Notes: generated from the sequence alone by a model not told the origin. A stretch of DNA of 64,000 bases from Flavobacterium luteolum (GCF_027111275.1 NZ_CP114286.1:1674001-1738000), one strand, 5' to 3'; positions 42,746 through 52,572 are shown, counted from the stretch's first letter. Numbers and translations: made by a program.

Positions 42746-44038
42746 ATGAAATATCATCAAATAAACAGCGCTCTTTTTGTAAAAAACCGCAGAAAGTTCA
42801 TGGCTGAAATGAAACCTAACTCTGTTGCAGTATTCAACTCAAATGACATTTACCCAGTTAGTGCCGACAGTACTTTGCCGTTTGCACAACACCGTGATAT
42901 TTTTTACCTGAGCGGTGTAGATCAGGAAGAAAGTGTTTTGCTTTTGTTTCCAGATGCGCCTTATGAGCACCAAAGAGAAATGCTTTTCTTGAGAGAAACC
43001 AACGAACATATTGCAGTTTGGGAAGGTGAAAAATTGACTAAAGAACGTGCATTTCAGGTTTCTGGAATTAGAACCGTTTATTGGTTACAGGATTTTCATA
43101 AAGTTTTGAACGAAATGATGACGTATGCCGATACGATGTACATTAACACCAACGAACATTACCGTGCAACTGTTGAGACAGAAACTCGCGAAGCTCGTTT
43201 TGTAAAATGGTGGAAAGAGCGTTACCCAGCGCATAATGTTGCAAAAAGTAACCCAATTTTACAAAGATTGCGTTCTATAAAAGAAAGCGAAGAAATCGAT
43301 TTGATTCAGCATGCTTGTGATATTACAGAAAAAGGTTTCCGCAGATTATTAGGATTCGTGAAACCAAATGTTACGGAATATGAAATTGAAGCTGAATTGG
43401 CTCATGAATTCATACGTAACCGTTCTAAAGGTTTTGCTTATACACCAATTATTGCTTCTGGAAACAATGCAAATGTTTTACATTATATTGAAAACAACCA
43501 GCAATGTAAAGAAGGTGATTTGATTTTGCTTGATGTTGCGGCAGAATATGCTAATTATTCTAGCGATATGTCTAGAACAATTCCAGTTTCTGGGCGTTTT
43601 ACAGATCGTCAGAAAGCAGTTTACAACGCTGTTTTGAAAGTAAAAACCGAGGCAACAAAAATGCTTACGCCAGGAACACTTTGGAAACAATATCATGTTG
43701 AAGTTGGTAAAATTATGACTTCAGAATTATTAGGTTTAGGTTTATTGGATAAAGCCGATGTTCAGAACGAAAATCCAGAATGGCCTGCTTACAAAAAATA
43801 TTTCATGCACGGAACTTCTCACCACATGGGACTTGACACGCACGATTACGGATTGCTTCACGAACCAATGAAAGCAAATATGGTTTTCACAGTTGAGCCA
43901 GGAATCTACATTCCAGCAGAAAAATTCGGAATTCGTTTAGAAGATAATGTTGTGGTTCAGGAAAAAGGAGAGCCTTTTAACTTAATGAGAAATATTCCTC
44001 TTGAAGCAGACGAAATAGAAACGTTGATGAATGAATAA
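42746..44038 (+). CDS. pepP: Aminopeptidase P family Xaa-Pro aminopeptidase
   Basis: A 430-residue metalloprotease that removes N-terminal residues preceding proline. The N-terminal creatinase-like domain (1-165) starts MKYHQINSALFVKNRRKFM. The pita-bread domain has the five metal ligands in order: Asp in LLDVAAEYANYSSDMSR (two), His in GTSHHMGLDTHD, Glu in FTVEPGIYI, and Glu in IRLEDNVVV. No signal peptide, so cytoplasmic. It slightly overlaps or abuts the following hydrolase gene. Confidence 0.94.
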   Translation: MKYHQINSALFVKNRRKFMAEMKPNSVAVFNSNDIYPVSADSTLPFAQHRDIFYLSGVDQEESVLLLFPDAPYEHQREMLFLRETNEHIAVWEGEKLTKERAFQVSGIRTVYWLQDFHKVLNEMMTYADTMYINTNEHYRATVETETREARFVKWWKERYPAHNVAKSNPILQRLRSIKESEEIDLIQHACDITEKGFRRLLGFVKPNVTEYEIEAELAHEFIRNRSKGFAYTPIIASGNNANVLHYIENNQQCKEGDLILLDVAAEYANYSSDMSRTIPVSGRFTDRQKAVYNAVLKVKTEATKMLTPGTLWKQYHVEVGKIMTSELLGLGLLDKADVQNENPEWPAYKKYFMHGTSHHMGLDTHDYGLLHEPMKANMVFTVEPGIYIPAEKFGIRLEDNVVVQEKGEPFNLMRNIPLEADEIETLMNE

Positions 44039-44045
44039 TTTCTTG

Positions 44046-44945
44046 ATGAAAAAGATTTTTCTTTTTGGTTTATTATTAATTGCAACAAATATTTTTGCTC
44101 AAACTGAAGGTTTTGCCGTAAATACTGATGGAAGTAAAACCTATTACAAAACATTCGGAAAAGGCGAACCGCTTTTAATTATAAACGGCGGACCTGGAAT
44201 GAACAGTAATGGTTTTGAAGATATGGCGAAAGTTCTGGGTCAAAGCCAGCAAACGATTATTTACGACCAAAGAGGAACCGGAAAATCGAAACTTTCAAAA
44301 TTAGACACTACGACTATTTCGATGCGTTTAATGGCAGATGATATCGAATCGTTGAGAAAACATCTTAAAATTAAAAAATGGAATATTCTCGGGCATTCTT
44401 TTGGTGGAATGTTAGGTTCTTATTACGCGACAATTTATCCGAATAACATCAATAAACTGGTTTTATCGTCATCTGGCGGTGTTGATTTATCTTTATTGAA
44501 AGGCCCAAATTTGATTGAATCGAATCTTTCTCAAATCGAAAAAGATTCTATGAATTATTGGAACGACAAAATAGAAAAAGGCGATACGTCTCACAAAGCT
44601 AGACTTGGACGTGGTCGCGCAATGGCTCCGGCTTATGTTTACGATCAGAAATTTATTCCGATTATTGCTGAAAGATTGACACAGGGAAATTCGACAATTA
44701 ATGGTTTGTTATGGTCGGATATGCAGAAAATGAATTTTGACTGTAAAGCTAAACTGAAAGATTTCAAAAATCCCGTTTTAATCATTCAAGGAAAAGAGGA
44801 TATTATCAGTAATGAAATTGGAGAATTGGCAAAGCAGACTTTTCCTAATTCAAAATTGATTTTATTAGAACATTCTAAACATTATGGATGGCTTGATGCC
44901 AGAGAAAAGTATTTCTCGGATATTAATTCCTTTTTAAAATCATAA
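44046..44945 (+). CDS. Secreted alpha/beta hydrolase (proline iminopeptidase-like)
   Basis: Starting at ATG 44046 (7 bp after pepP) the protein has 299 residues and a signal peptide (MKKIFLFGLLLIATNIFAQ); an ATG at 44031 would add five residues and overlap pepP by 8 bp. The hydrolase domain shows the oxyanion region NGGPGMNSNGF, YDQRGTGKS, nucleophile GHSFGGMLG, Asp in QGKEDIIS, and His in EHSKHYGW. GGPG and DQRGTGKS are typical of proline iminopeptidases (S33). The link with pepP suggests joint handling of proline peptides. Confidence 0.87.
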   Translation: MKKIFLFGLLLIATNIFAQTEGFAVNTDGSKTYYKTFGKGEPLLIINGGPGMNSNGFEDMAKVLGQSQQTIIYDQRGTGKSKLSKLDTTTISMRLMADDIESLRKHLKIKKWNILGHSFGGMLGSYYATIYPNNINKLVLSSSGGVDLSLLKGPNLIESNLSQIEKDSMNYWNDKIEKGDTSHKARLGRGRAMAPAYVYDQKFIPIIAERLTQGNSTINGLLWSDMQKMNFDCKAKLKDFKNPVLIIQGKEDIISNEIGELAKQTFPNSKLILLEHSKHYGWLDAREKYFSDINSFLKS

Positions 44946-44953
44946 AAATTTAA

Positions 44954-44983
44954 AAAAAGCTGTCTCAAAAGGACAGCTTTTTT
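44954..44983 (+). terminator. Terminator of the pepP-hydrolase unit
   Basis: AAAAAGCTGTC pairs with GGACAGCTTTTTT through a small loop, 8 bp after the stop. Its left arm also belongs to the larger inverted repeat ending at 45256. Confidence 0.8.
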
Positions 44984-45256
44984 GCTGGACGAAATATTTA
45001 TAAAATTTATTCTATTTGCAAAAAACCCAGAGGAGTGAAACATTTATAAAATTATTCCATCAGCAGACCCCAGCGGGGTAAAATATTTATAGAATTTCAA
45101 TAAGACAAATAAAAAAGCTCCGGAGGAGCGACATTTTTTTGTGTAATTTAATATATGTCGCTCCTCCGGAGCTTTATATTGTAAAAAACATTCTTAGCTA
45201 TAAATATTTCGCTTCTCCGAAGCTTACAAAAAAGGAGCTATCTTTTTGAGACAGCT
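44958..45256. repeat. 299-bp interval bounded by 13-bp inverted repeats and filled with a CTCCGGAGGAGCGA motif in both orientations
   Basis: AGCTGTCTCAAAA (44958-44970) recurs as its exact complement at 45244-45256. Between them lie, in direct orientation, units at about 44984, 45030, 45070 and 45117 (for example CAGAGGAGTGAAACATTTATA, split: CAGAGGAGTGAAAC plus ATTTATAAAATT; CAGCGGGGTAAAATATTTAT; CTCCGGAGGAGCGACA) and two inverted copies (45157-45173 TGTCGCTCCTCCGGAGC; 45198-45225). No gene lies in this 338-bp gap. Confidence 0.75.
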
Positions 45257-45263
45257 CCTTTTT
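45229..45263 (-). terminator. Terminator of the ferritin gene
   Basis: AAAAAGGAGCT pairs with AGCTCCTTTTT over a 13-nt loop; on the minus strand a T run follows. It begins 21 bp after the ferritin stop codon. Confidence 0.75.
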
Positions 45264-45283
45264 AAATTATATAAATCGTTTAT

Positions 45284-45802
45284 TTATCCGATTTTTGAAA
45301 TCTGAACATCCAATTGGAATTTGCCATCAGCTTCATTTCCGTTGATTAGGTCAAAAAGCTCTAAAGCTCTTCTTGCGTTTTTCTCTTCTTCTCTTTGTTC
45401 AGCTACATACCACATCATAAAATCTTCTGTAGCATAATCATTTTCAGCTCTACATTTTGCAATCACTTTATTGATTGCCTGAGTAACTGCAATTTCGTTT
45501 TGCAAAGCAATTTCGAATACTTCTCTAAAAGAAGCAAATTCTTGCTGCACCTCTGGAACAGATGGCGTAACTGCAATCCCTCCCATATCTGTAATGAATT
45601 TGAAAATTTTTAGAAAATGCTCTCTTTCTTCTTCAGCTTGCTTGTACAAGTAAGATGCTGTATTAGCATATCCGTTTCTATCTAACCATGCTGCCATAGC
45701 TAGATATTTGTTAGAAGCATCACTTTCTAATTTTGCCTGTAAATTCAATATATTTTCTACACCTTCAGTTAATGAAGTACGTGTTCTTAGTAAATCTTTC
45801 AT
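45284..45802 (-). CDS. Ferritin
   Basis: A 172-residue non-heme ferritin that stores iron as a 24-subunit shell. Ferroxidase ligands are visible on the four-helix bundle: Glu in QAKLESDASNKYLAMAAWL, ExxH in AEEEREHFLKIF, and Glu in FEIALQNEIAVTQ with Gln/Glu in VAEQREEEKNARR. The length and sequence match FtnA-type ferritins rather than bacterioferritin (no heme-binding Met is evident) or Dps. Confidence 0.93.
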   Translation of the reverse strand: MKDLLRTRTSLTEGVENILNLQAKLESDASNKYLAMAAWLDRNGYANTASYLYKQAEEEREHFLKIFKFITDMGGIAVTPSVPEVQQEFASFREVFEIALQNEIAVTQAINKVIAKCRAENDYATEDFMMWYVAEQREEEKNARRALELFDLINGNEADGKFQLDVQISKIG

Positions 45803-45891
45803 AACCTTTAATTTTTATACGTGTAAAATTACAAAAATTAAAGGAAGCATCTGTAACTGCTTGAAAATTTGGATTTAATCTAAGTAAGAAT

Positions 45892-46248
45892 CTAAATAAG
45901 CTCAACATTCGCTACACTGCAAAGCATAGAATGCAATGTAAGAGTAAATTTTGTTCCGTTTAATAAATCTCTTAACTGCACTATTTCGCAGATAGTAAGA
46001 TTTCTAGAGAAATTTCTTTTGGTAGTTTCAATCAGCTGCGCATCTGACTGGTCAGACAAGTCATAAAGCATGTTAAGAATGTCAACGCTATTAACCTTTC
46101 TTTGAAAAATCAAAAAATCCTGAATTTTATAACTTGACACTGTATCAACAAAATTGATAATTATACTATTGGTCAAATCACATTGATAACTGTATCCTTT
46201 TTCGGTTTCAAATAATACTTTGGTGGTCAAATCACTAACTAATGCCAT
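45892..46248 (-). CDS. Cytoplasmic protein of unknown function
   Basis: From ATG 46246-46248 the protein has 118 residues (an upstream extension would add a hydrophobic head with no support). It begins MALVSDLTTKVLFETEKGYSYQCDLTNSIIINFVD and continues with helical segments (FLIFQRKVNSVDILNMLYDL) and ends LTLHSMLCSVANVELI. No signal peptide, TM or known motif. It lies between ferritin and a divergent AIM24-type gene. I do not recognise a family; Flavobacterium genomes often carry short proteins of this size. Confidence 0.6.
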   Translation of the reverse strand: MALVSDLTTKVLFETEKGYSYQCDLTNSIIINFVDTVSSYKIQDFLIFQRKVNSVDILNMLYDLSDQSDAQLIETTKRNFSRNLTICEIVQLRDLLNGTKFTLTLHSMLCSVANVELI

Positions 46249-46427
46249 TCTGATAAAATATAATAACGGTGCAAAAATATAGAATTTAAAGTAATTAAAC
46301 ACATAATTAAGACTAATTTAAAATAACAAAAACTGTTAATGTTCTTAAAAACAGTTGAAGTACGCAAAAAAGTGTAACATTTTAAAGGATCAAGAGTCTA
46401 ATTTTAAAAACAAATAACTAAGAAATC

Positions 46428-47231
46428 ATGCAAGCACACGAAATAGATTATCAGATTTTTGGGGAAGAAATGCAATATGTCGAAATAGAACTAGACCCGC
46501 AGGAAATTGTAATTGCCGAAGCTGGCAGTTTTATGATGATGGAAAACAATATCCAGATGGAAACCATATTTGGAGATGGTTCTCAGCAACAAGGTTCTGG
46601 TTTATTTGGCAAACTTTTAAATGCAGGAAAAAGAGTTCTTACTGGCGAAAGTTTATTTATGACGGCATTTTTAAACCAAGGCAATACTAAAAGCAAAGTT
46701 TCATTTGCATCGCCTTATCCTGGAAAAATCCTTCCGATTGATTTAACAGAATTTCAAGGCAAATTTATCTGTCAAAAAAGTTCTTTTTTATGTGCTGCCA
46801 AAGGCGTTTCTGTCGGAATAGAATTCTCGCAGAAATTAGGACGCGGTTTATTTGGCGGTGAAGGTTTTATCATGCAGAAAATTGAAGGAGACGGAATTGC
46901 ATTTGTACATTCTGGCGGAACAATGGCCAAAAAAGTTTTGGGTCATGGCGAAGTTCTAAAAGTAGATACAGGTTGTATTATTGGTTTTACCAAAGATGTC
47001 GATTATGATATTGAATTTATTGGCGGCATCAAGAATTCTATTTTTGGTGGCGAAGGATTATTTTATGCCACATTAAAAGGTCCAGGAACGGTTTACATAC
47101 AATCGCTGCCGTTCTCTAGATTAGCCGATCGTATTATTGCATCGGCACCAAGATCAGGCGGAAACAGCCGTGAAGAAGGAAGTCTTCTTGGCGGATTAGG
47201 AAATCTTTTGGATGGTGATAATAGATTTTAA
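46428..47231 (+). CDS. AIM24/TIGR00266-family protein
   Basis: A 267-residue protein of the AIM24 (TIGR00266) family, with a beta-prism fold related to the TRAP attenuator protein. Family features: IVIAEAGSFMMMENNIQMET, GESLFMTAFLNQG, ISTAPY-like FASPYPGKILPIDL, FLCAAKGVSVGIEF, LKVDTGCIIGFTKDVDYDIE, and GGEGLFYATLKGPGTVYIQSL. It is cytoplasmic with a glycine-rich end. In yeast the homolog is mitochondrial; the bacterial role is unknown. A stem-loop follows the stop directly. Confidence 0.9.
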   Translation: MQAHEIDYQIFGEEMQYVEIELDPQEIVIAEAGSFMMMENNIQMETIFGDGSQQQGSGLFGKLLNAGKRVLTGESLFMTAFLNQGNTKSKVSFASPYPGKILPIDLTEFQGKFICQKSSFLCAAKGVSVGIEFSQKLGRGLFGGEGFIMQKIEGDGIAFVHSGGTMAKKVLGHGEVLKVDTGCIIGFTKDVDYDIEFIGGIKNSIFGGEGLFYATLKGPGTVYIQSLPFSRLADRIIASAPRSGGNSREEGSLLGGLGNLLDGDNRF

Positions 47232-47269
47232 TATAGAATGGCTTTCAGAAACGAAAGCCATTCTATATT
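47230..47269 (+). terminator. Long stem-loop after the AIM24 gene
   Basis: A 17-bp perfect stem (AATATAGAATGGCTTTC and complement) with loop AGAAAC, beginning at the stop codon. There is no strong T run after it on the plus strand, so it may act as an mRNA-stabilising or weak terminator structure. Confidence 0.6.
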
Positions 47270-47280
47270 ATAAAAAAGAA

Positions 47281-47302
47281 GGGCAGCTCTTTCGAACTGC
47301 CC
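47281..47302 (-). terminator. Terminator of susD
   Basis: On the minus strand GGGCAG pairs with CTGCCC, then a T-rich run (TTCTTTTTT). It lies 22 bp after the susD stop. Confidence 0.7.
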
Positions 47303-47324
47303 CAAACACCTAACCAAAAGTGCT

Positions 47325-49181
47325 CTAATAACCGTTATTGCCAAATTCTTTGGAATTTGAAATTGCATCCAAAAATGATCTCGGAATTGGTCTAACTGTA
47401 TGTTTACCGTCAACAAAATTTGTTCCCGCAATTGGGTTTGTCTGATCTAAATAGGTTTTAGTCAATTTTCCTGTACGTTTTAAATCAATCCATCTTGTAT
47501 GTTCGCCAGATAATTCTCTTGCTCTTTCTTTCAAAATAAAATCGATATTCATCTGCCCGCTTGATACTAACATTTCATTTTCTCTAGAAGTTAAAGCAGC
47601 TCTTTTTCTCAAAGCATTTACGTATGTTAAAGCTTTTGTTTGATCACTGTTTAAGATAGCTGCTTCTGCGGCAATCAAATACACTTCTCCCAAACGAATA
47701 ATGGGAATATCACCTAGCCAATACTGATTGCTTTGACAATATAACGCTGCAGAGAATTTTCGCATAGCCGGAAACATATTAATAAGATTCGGGTCATTTG
47801 GATACATTGCTGGATCTTTGTATTTATTGGTTCCAGGCTCAAAAATATCGCTAGGATCAACAACAAGCATTGGCATTTTGCTCTTAACAACAGGATCAAT
47901 ATTCCAATTTGGAGTAAAAACAGCCAAACCTTCATCATTATTCATATTAATTTGTTCTTCAATTTTTTGAGAATAAAAATTAACTGATGGTACTGCCTGA
48001 GCCAAGGTATTTTTAATTGTATAACCTACCACAGAAGGATCTTTTTTATAGGTAGTCGCCATTGTCTGTGTAATTGGCTTATTGGCTGCAGCGTAAAATT
48101 TATAGGTGAATGTTTCTGCAAAACGAGTATCTGCTGGCGATTCTACTGGAGAAAAAACCTCTATCAATAAATATTTACTAGGTTTTAGCATACGGCTATT
48201 GGCTCTTCCGTATAAAATACTGGTTGCTCCAGCTCCCCACTCGGCACCTCTAGTTGCTAAATCTGGCAAATAATACTGTCTTGTTCTTCCTCTGTTGAAA
48301 CCTTCTGGATTTAAACCTCCGGGATCAATTCCTTGTGTAAATAAAAATTCTGTGTTTTTCTTATTATTATTGCCATCCCACAATTTGCTAAATCCTGATT
48401 TAGTATTATCACTTAAATACAGAGCTGTATTGTATTTTGCTGCGTTATTGATTAATTCTTCTGCAGTTTGCAAAGCTAGTTTAGCATAATCTGAAACCTC
48501 TCCTAATCTTGTTCTCTGCAGATACACTTTTGCCAATAAACCATAAGCTGCCTTTTTAGCCGCACGTCCTTGTAGAGTTTGCTGTAATGGAAGATTGGCA
48601 CAGGCAAATTTTAAATCCTCAATAATTAAATCGTAAAACTCTTTTTCAGAACTGCGAACTGGTGCATTATCTGCTCCTTCAATAATTGACGATTGTGTTC
48701 TTAAAACTACACCGCCAAATTGTTCTACTAGTATGAAATTACTAAAAGCTCTTAAAAAATAAGCTTCGGCCAATTTGGCATTCAGTTCCTCTGTAGAAGA
48801 ATATCCTTTAACATTTTTTGAATAATAAATAGCTGTGTTGCAAAGATTTATTGTCGTATAAGCTGTACCCCAAATTACTTTAATGTTTCCGTCATCTGGA
48901 TTTAACTGACTGGTGTATTGCGCATAACCAATTCCGCTAGTGCTTACATTTTCCCAAGAATCTGTTCCAGCTTCTGTGGGCGCAATATAATCTACTTTTC
49001 CGTGAAGGAAATACAAATTTTCATAACAGCTATTGATTAATCCTTCAAATCCTGGTCTTTCACTGTAGGATTTATCTAGAGAAACCGTGGTAAGGTTTTT
49101 TTCGTCTAAACTGCATGATTGCAAACCAACCATAAAAGACATGAAGACAATTACCGATTTTAAGTTTATATATTTTTTCAT
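47325..49181 (-). CDS. RagB/SusD-family nutrient-binding outer membrane lipoprotein
   Basis: A 618-residue SusD-type lipoprotein with lipobox VGLQSC (Cys23) followed by SLDEK. TPR-like helices span the first half (LAEAYFLRAFSNFILVEQFGGV is the conserved SusD motif, here within about 125-147). The C-terminal half includes IIRLGEVYLIAAEAAI, ALTYVNALRKRAALT and FILKERARELSGEHTRWIDLKRTGKL, all standard in the family. It binds the substrate above the SusC channel. Without glycoside hydrolases or proteases nearby the ligand is not known. Confidence 0.95.
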   Translation of the reverse strand: MKKYINLKSVIVFMSFMVGLQSCSLDEKNLTTVSLDKSYSERPGFEGLINSCYENLYFLHGKVDYIAPTEAGTDSWENVSTSGIGYAQYTSQLNPDDGNIKVIWGTAYTTINLCNTAIYYSKNVKGYSSTEELNAKLAEAYFLRAFSNFILVEQFGGVVLRTQSSIIEGADNAPVRSSEKEFYDLIIEDLKFACANLPLQQTLQGRAAKKAAYGLLAKVYLQRTRLGEVSDYAKLALQTAEELINNAAKYNTALYLSDNTKSGFSKLWDGNNNKKNTEFLFTQGIDPGGLNPEGFNRGRTRQYYLPDLATRGAEWGAGATSILYGRANSRMLKPSKYLLIEVFSPVESPADTRFAETFTYKFYAAANKPITQTMATTYKKDPSVVGYTIKNTLAQAVPSVNFYSQKIEEQINMNNDEGLAVFTPNWNIDPVVKSKMPMLVVDPSDIFEPGTNKYKDPAMYPNDPNLINMFPAMRKFSAALYCQSNQYWLGDIPIIRLGEVYLIAAEAAILNSDQTKALTYVNALRKRAALTSRENEMLVSSGQMNIDFILKERARELSGEHTRWIDLKRTGKLTKTYLDQTNPIAGTNFVDGKHTVRPIPRSFLDAISNSKEFGNNGY

Positions 49182-49185
49182 GATA

Positions 49186-52100
49186 TTATAATGATAAATT
49201 GAGACCGAAAATAACTTGTTTAAACAATGGGAATGAATCTGATCCTCCGCTTTCTGGATCTACATCTTTCAATAAATGGCTACGACTAAAAACAAAAGGA
49301 TTATAAGATGTTATATAGAGTCTCATATTTTTCAGACCTGTTTTTTTAAGAAAATCTTCGGGCATAGAATATCCAAGTGTAATATTTTTGATTTTGATAT
49401 AAGATGCATCTACAAGCTCTAATGCCGATTGAAATTGCGTATTAAAACTACCGCCTGGTCTAGGAAAATCGTTTGTCGGATTATCTTTTGTCCAGTAGCT
49501 ATAGGTTTCTGGCTGCGCTTCTTTATTCCAGTATCCAAGTACCTGAGCGCGCATCATACCGCCTTGTCTTCCGTTTACAAATACGGTAAAATCAAAATTC
49601 TTATACTTGAATGTATTTTGGAAACCAAAGAAATAATCTGGAACATTATTGCCAACAATCATTCTATCTTTTGTAGAATAAACATGCACTCCAATATCTG
49701 ATACTCCGTTAGCATCAACTTGTGGTACTGTCTGCAGTTTTATATCTCCAGGCTTAGCACCATACAAAGCAGCTTCTGTCTCTTGTCCTAATTGCCAGAT
49801 TCCTATTTTTTTATAATCATAAAATACTCCTCCTGATGCTGGCGTTTGTCCGATAAAAAGTCCTTCAGAAATTAGTTCATTCACTGTTAAATTCCCCAAA
49901 TCAATATTGGTCAGTTTTTCTTGAGCATGTGTATATGTGAATGTCGTATTCCATTTGAAATTTTCAGTATCAATATTTTTAGTATTTATCGAAAGTTCAA
50001 AACCTCTGTTTTCAGAAGTTGCAATATTAGAAGTTTTCTTATACGGCGTTTTAGCATCGTAACCCCCTGAACTGGTTGGCAGACGGCGATCCCATAAAAT
50101 ACCATCTGTATTCGTCCAATAATATTCGGCTACCAAATCAATTCTATTTTGCAAAACAGAAACATCTAAACCTAAGTTTGTATTTGTAGAACGCTCCCAA
50201 GTTAAATCCGGATTTGAAATATGCTCAGTAGGCACATACATAGGCAAAGCTGTTCCGCCGCCAAGAGAAAGATTGCTTGTTTTGGTTGCTGTTCGCGTTA
50301 AACTCGAATATGGATCAATATTTGCCGATCCAGAAACGCCATAACCTAATCTCAGTTTTAAATTATTCAGCCATGAACTCGTTCCTTGCATAAAACTTTC
50401 ATCACTAATACGCCAAGCTAAAGATGCAGATGGGAAAGATGCCCATTTGTTACCTTCTGCCAAAGGAGAAACTCCGTCCCAGCGATTGGTTAACTGAAAC
50501 AAATATTTTCCTTTAAAACTATAATTAAAACGTCCGGCAAATGACATTCTGTTAAACTGACTGTAAGTATTCATTCTTGTAGTTAGATTTTTTACAGCGC
50601 CCATATTATAGAACTGAAAGTCATCGTAATCAATTCCATTACCGCCTAAATAGGCTCCTTCAGATCTGTTATCTGCCCAAGAAGTAATTCCTGTCAAACC
50701 AAAATCATGATCTTTACCAAGCTTAAAATTATAGTTCAGGATATTTTCCCAAATATAGCTATAGGCTAACTCATTATTATAAGTGGCTTCACTTGCAGTT
50801 CTACCTTCTGCTAATAAATTGTATGAATTTTTATTTTGAAAAGTCCCTGCTCTGCTTGCTGAAAATCGAGTTCCTAAATTAGATCTTAACTTAAAATTTT
50901 TAGCAAATTCAAACTCCAAATAAGGGTTAAACTGTACATTATAACTTAACGATTCATTAGCAAATGCCCCTGGATAATTATTAGCCAGAATACTAATGTT
51001 GTTAGGATCTCCTTCTATCGGATAAAGATTTACAACGCCATTTTCATCAAAAGGCACTCCTAAAGGATAAACGCTATACGCCTTATTAATTCTACTGTTG
51101 GTTGTGCTGTTTTTACGATAGTTTAAAATCAGCTGAAAACCTGTTTTAAATTTATCGCTGAATTTAAGATCAACTCCTCCTCTAGAATTAAAACTGTTTA
51201 CCTTATCGTTTTGATAGATTCCTTCTTCACCTACATATCCTAAAGAAAAATAGCCCTGTACTTTTTCAGATCCACCTCTCATAAAAAGATTATGGTTTTG
51301 CTGTGTTCCTACCTGCAAAGTTTTATCGATCCAGTTTACATACTGTCCTTTTTCGATCGCAGCTACGGCAGATGCGTTTAAACCTAAATCGGTTAGACTT
51401 GTAGCCTCATAACCATTGTCTAAATAAAATCGGTCGCGTTTGTAATTTAGCCATTTGTCTCCCGTAAGTGGAGCAGGAAAAGAAGAGAAACCATTTAATC
51501 CGAAATAAGTATTGAAGTCAATTTGCGTTTTTCCTGCTTTTGCCTTTTTAGTAGTAACAATAATAACACCGTTGGCTCCCGAAGAACCATAAATTGCAGT
51601 TGATGAAGCATCTTTTAAAACATCAATACTTTCAATATCATTTGGATTCAAATTATCGATGCTTGAAGGAATTCCATCAATAATATATAACGGATCCTGG
51701 CTAGCTGTCAAAGATCGGTTTCCTCTTAACAAAACTTTTGGCGAAGTTCCTGCTTGTCCAGATCCGCGTTGAATATCCAAACCAGAAACTCGTCCTTGAA
51801 GCGCTTCCATTGGACTTAAAACTGGACTCAAAACAATATCTGTTGATTTTACTGTTGCTACGGCTCCTGTCAAATCTTTTTTCTTCACAGCTCCGTAACC
51901 CACAATTACCACTTCATTTAGTGCCGAATTTTGCTCATTTAAAATCACATTCAAAGACTTGCTTTGACCAACCGTTACTTCTTTATTTTCAAATCCGATA
52001 AAAGAAAAAACGAGAACACTATTTGTTCCATTTACTCGAATGGTAAACTTTCCGTCTAAGTCGGTTTGTACTCCATTATTAGTTCCCTTTTCAATAACAT

Positions 52101-52572
52101 TTGCTCCTGGTACCGGCATATTTTTAGAATCGGCCACAACTCCTGTAATTTCAATACCTTGCTCCATTACAACCTTTGGTGCTGTACTCTTTTGCAGAAG
52201 ATGTACTTGCTGTTTTTTCTTTACCAAAATAATCTGGCGATCATTTATGCTATAAGAAATATCGGTTCCTTTAAATACCTCTTCCAGTATTTCGTTAATT
52301 CCTGTTTTCTTTACATTAACTGTCACTTTTCTGTTTAAGTCAATTATACTGCTTTCAAAAAGAAATCTGTATTCTGAGATAGACTCTACTTTATTAAACA
52401 GTTTCTCGACTGGAGCATTCTTTATGTTTAATGTCAACTTTGTATTTTGTGAATAGACACTTGCTTGAATTCTCATCAAAGAAAGCATCAGTAATAATGT
52501 GGTTAATTTCATTCTTAGACTAATTTTAGGCAAATAAGGACTAAGCCAATTCCTCTTAATTATTTTTTTCAT
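49186..52572 (-). CDS. SusC/RagA-family TonB-dependent outer membrane transporter with STN signalling domain
   Basis: A 1128-residue receptor. Domains in order: signal peptide (1-41), STN domain (about 45-115, LTLNIKNAPVEKLFNKVESISEYRFLF begins it), carboxypeptidase-regulatory-like domain (about 140-222), plug (about 225-345, LRGNRSLTASQDPLYIIDGIPS) and a 22-strand barrel ending FPLFKQVIFGLNLSL. The SusC marks EVVIVGYGAVKKKDLTGAV and plug SSTAIYGSSGANGVIIVTTK are present. The STN domain is the part that contacts FecR-type anti-sigma factors. The upstream fecR and sigma genes therefore make a cell-surface signalling set. It lies 4 bp before susD. Confidence 0.95.
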   Translation of the reverse strand: MKKIIKRNWLSPYLPKISLRMKLTTLLLMLSLMRIQASVYSQNTKLTLNIKNAPVEKLFNKVESISEYRFLFESSIIDLNRKVTVNVKKTGINEILEEVFKGTDISYSINDRQIILVKKKQQVHLLQKSTAPKVVMEQGIEITGVVADSKNMPVPGANVIEKGTNNGVQTDLDGKFTIRVNGTNSVLVFSFIGFENKEVTVGQSKSLNVILNEQNSALNEVVIVGYGAVKKKDLTGAVATVKSTDIVLSPVLSPMEALQGRVSGLDIQRGSGQAGTSPKVLLRGNRSLTASQDPLYIIDGIPSSIDNLNPNDIESIDVLKDASSTAIYGSSGANGVIIVTTKKAKAGKTQIDFNTYFGLNGFSSFPAPLTGDKWLNYKRDRFYLDNGYEATSLTDLGLNASAVAAIEKGQYVNWIDKTLQVGTQQNHNLFMRGGSEKVQGYFSLGYVGEEGIYQNDKVNSFNSRGGVDLKFSDKFKTGFQLILNYRKNSTTNSRINKAYSVYPLGVPFDENGVVNLYPIEGDPNNISILANNYPGAFANESLSYNVQFNPYLEFEFAKNFKLRSNLGTRFSASRAGTFQNKNSYNLLAEGRTASEATYNNELAYSYIWENILNYNFKLGKDHDFGLTGITSWADNRSEGAYLGGNGIDYDDFQFYNMGAVKNLTTRMNTYSQFNRMSFAGRFNYSFKGKYLFQLTNRWDGVSPLAEGNKWASFPSASLAWRISDESFMQGTSSWLNNLKLRLGYGVSGSANIDPYSSLTRTATKTSNLSLGGGTALPMYVPTEHISNPDLTWERSTNTNLGLDVSVLQNRIDLVAEYYWTNTDGILWDRRLPTSSGGYDAKTPYKKTSNIATSENRGFELSINTKNIDTENFKWNTTFTYTHAQEKLTNIDLGNLTVNELISEGLFIGQTPASGGVFYDYKKIGIWQLGQETEAALYGAKPGDIKLQTVPQVDANGVSDIGVHVYSTKDRMIVGNNVPDYFFGFQNTFKYKNFDFTVFVNGRQGGMMRAQVLGYWNKEAQPETYSYWTKDNPTNDFPRPGGSFNTQFQSALELVDASYIKIKNITLGYSMPEDFLKKTGLKNMRLYITSYNPFVFSRSHLLKDVDPESGGSDSFPLFKQVIFGLNLSL

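Noticed and set aside
42436..42760. Two overlapping frames on opposite strands
   Set aside because: Both are produced by repeat DNA (truncated long-arm repeat and CGCAAAG unit).
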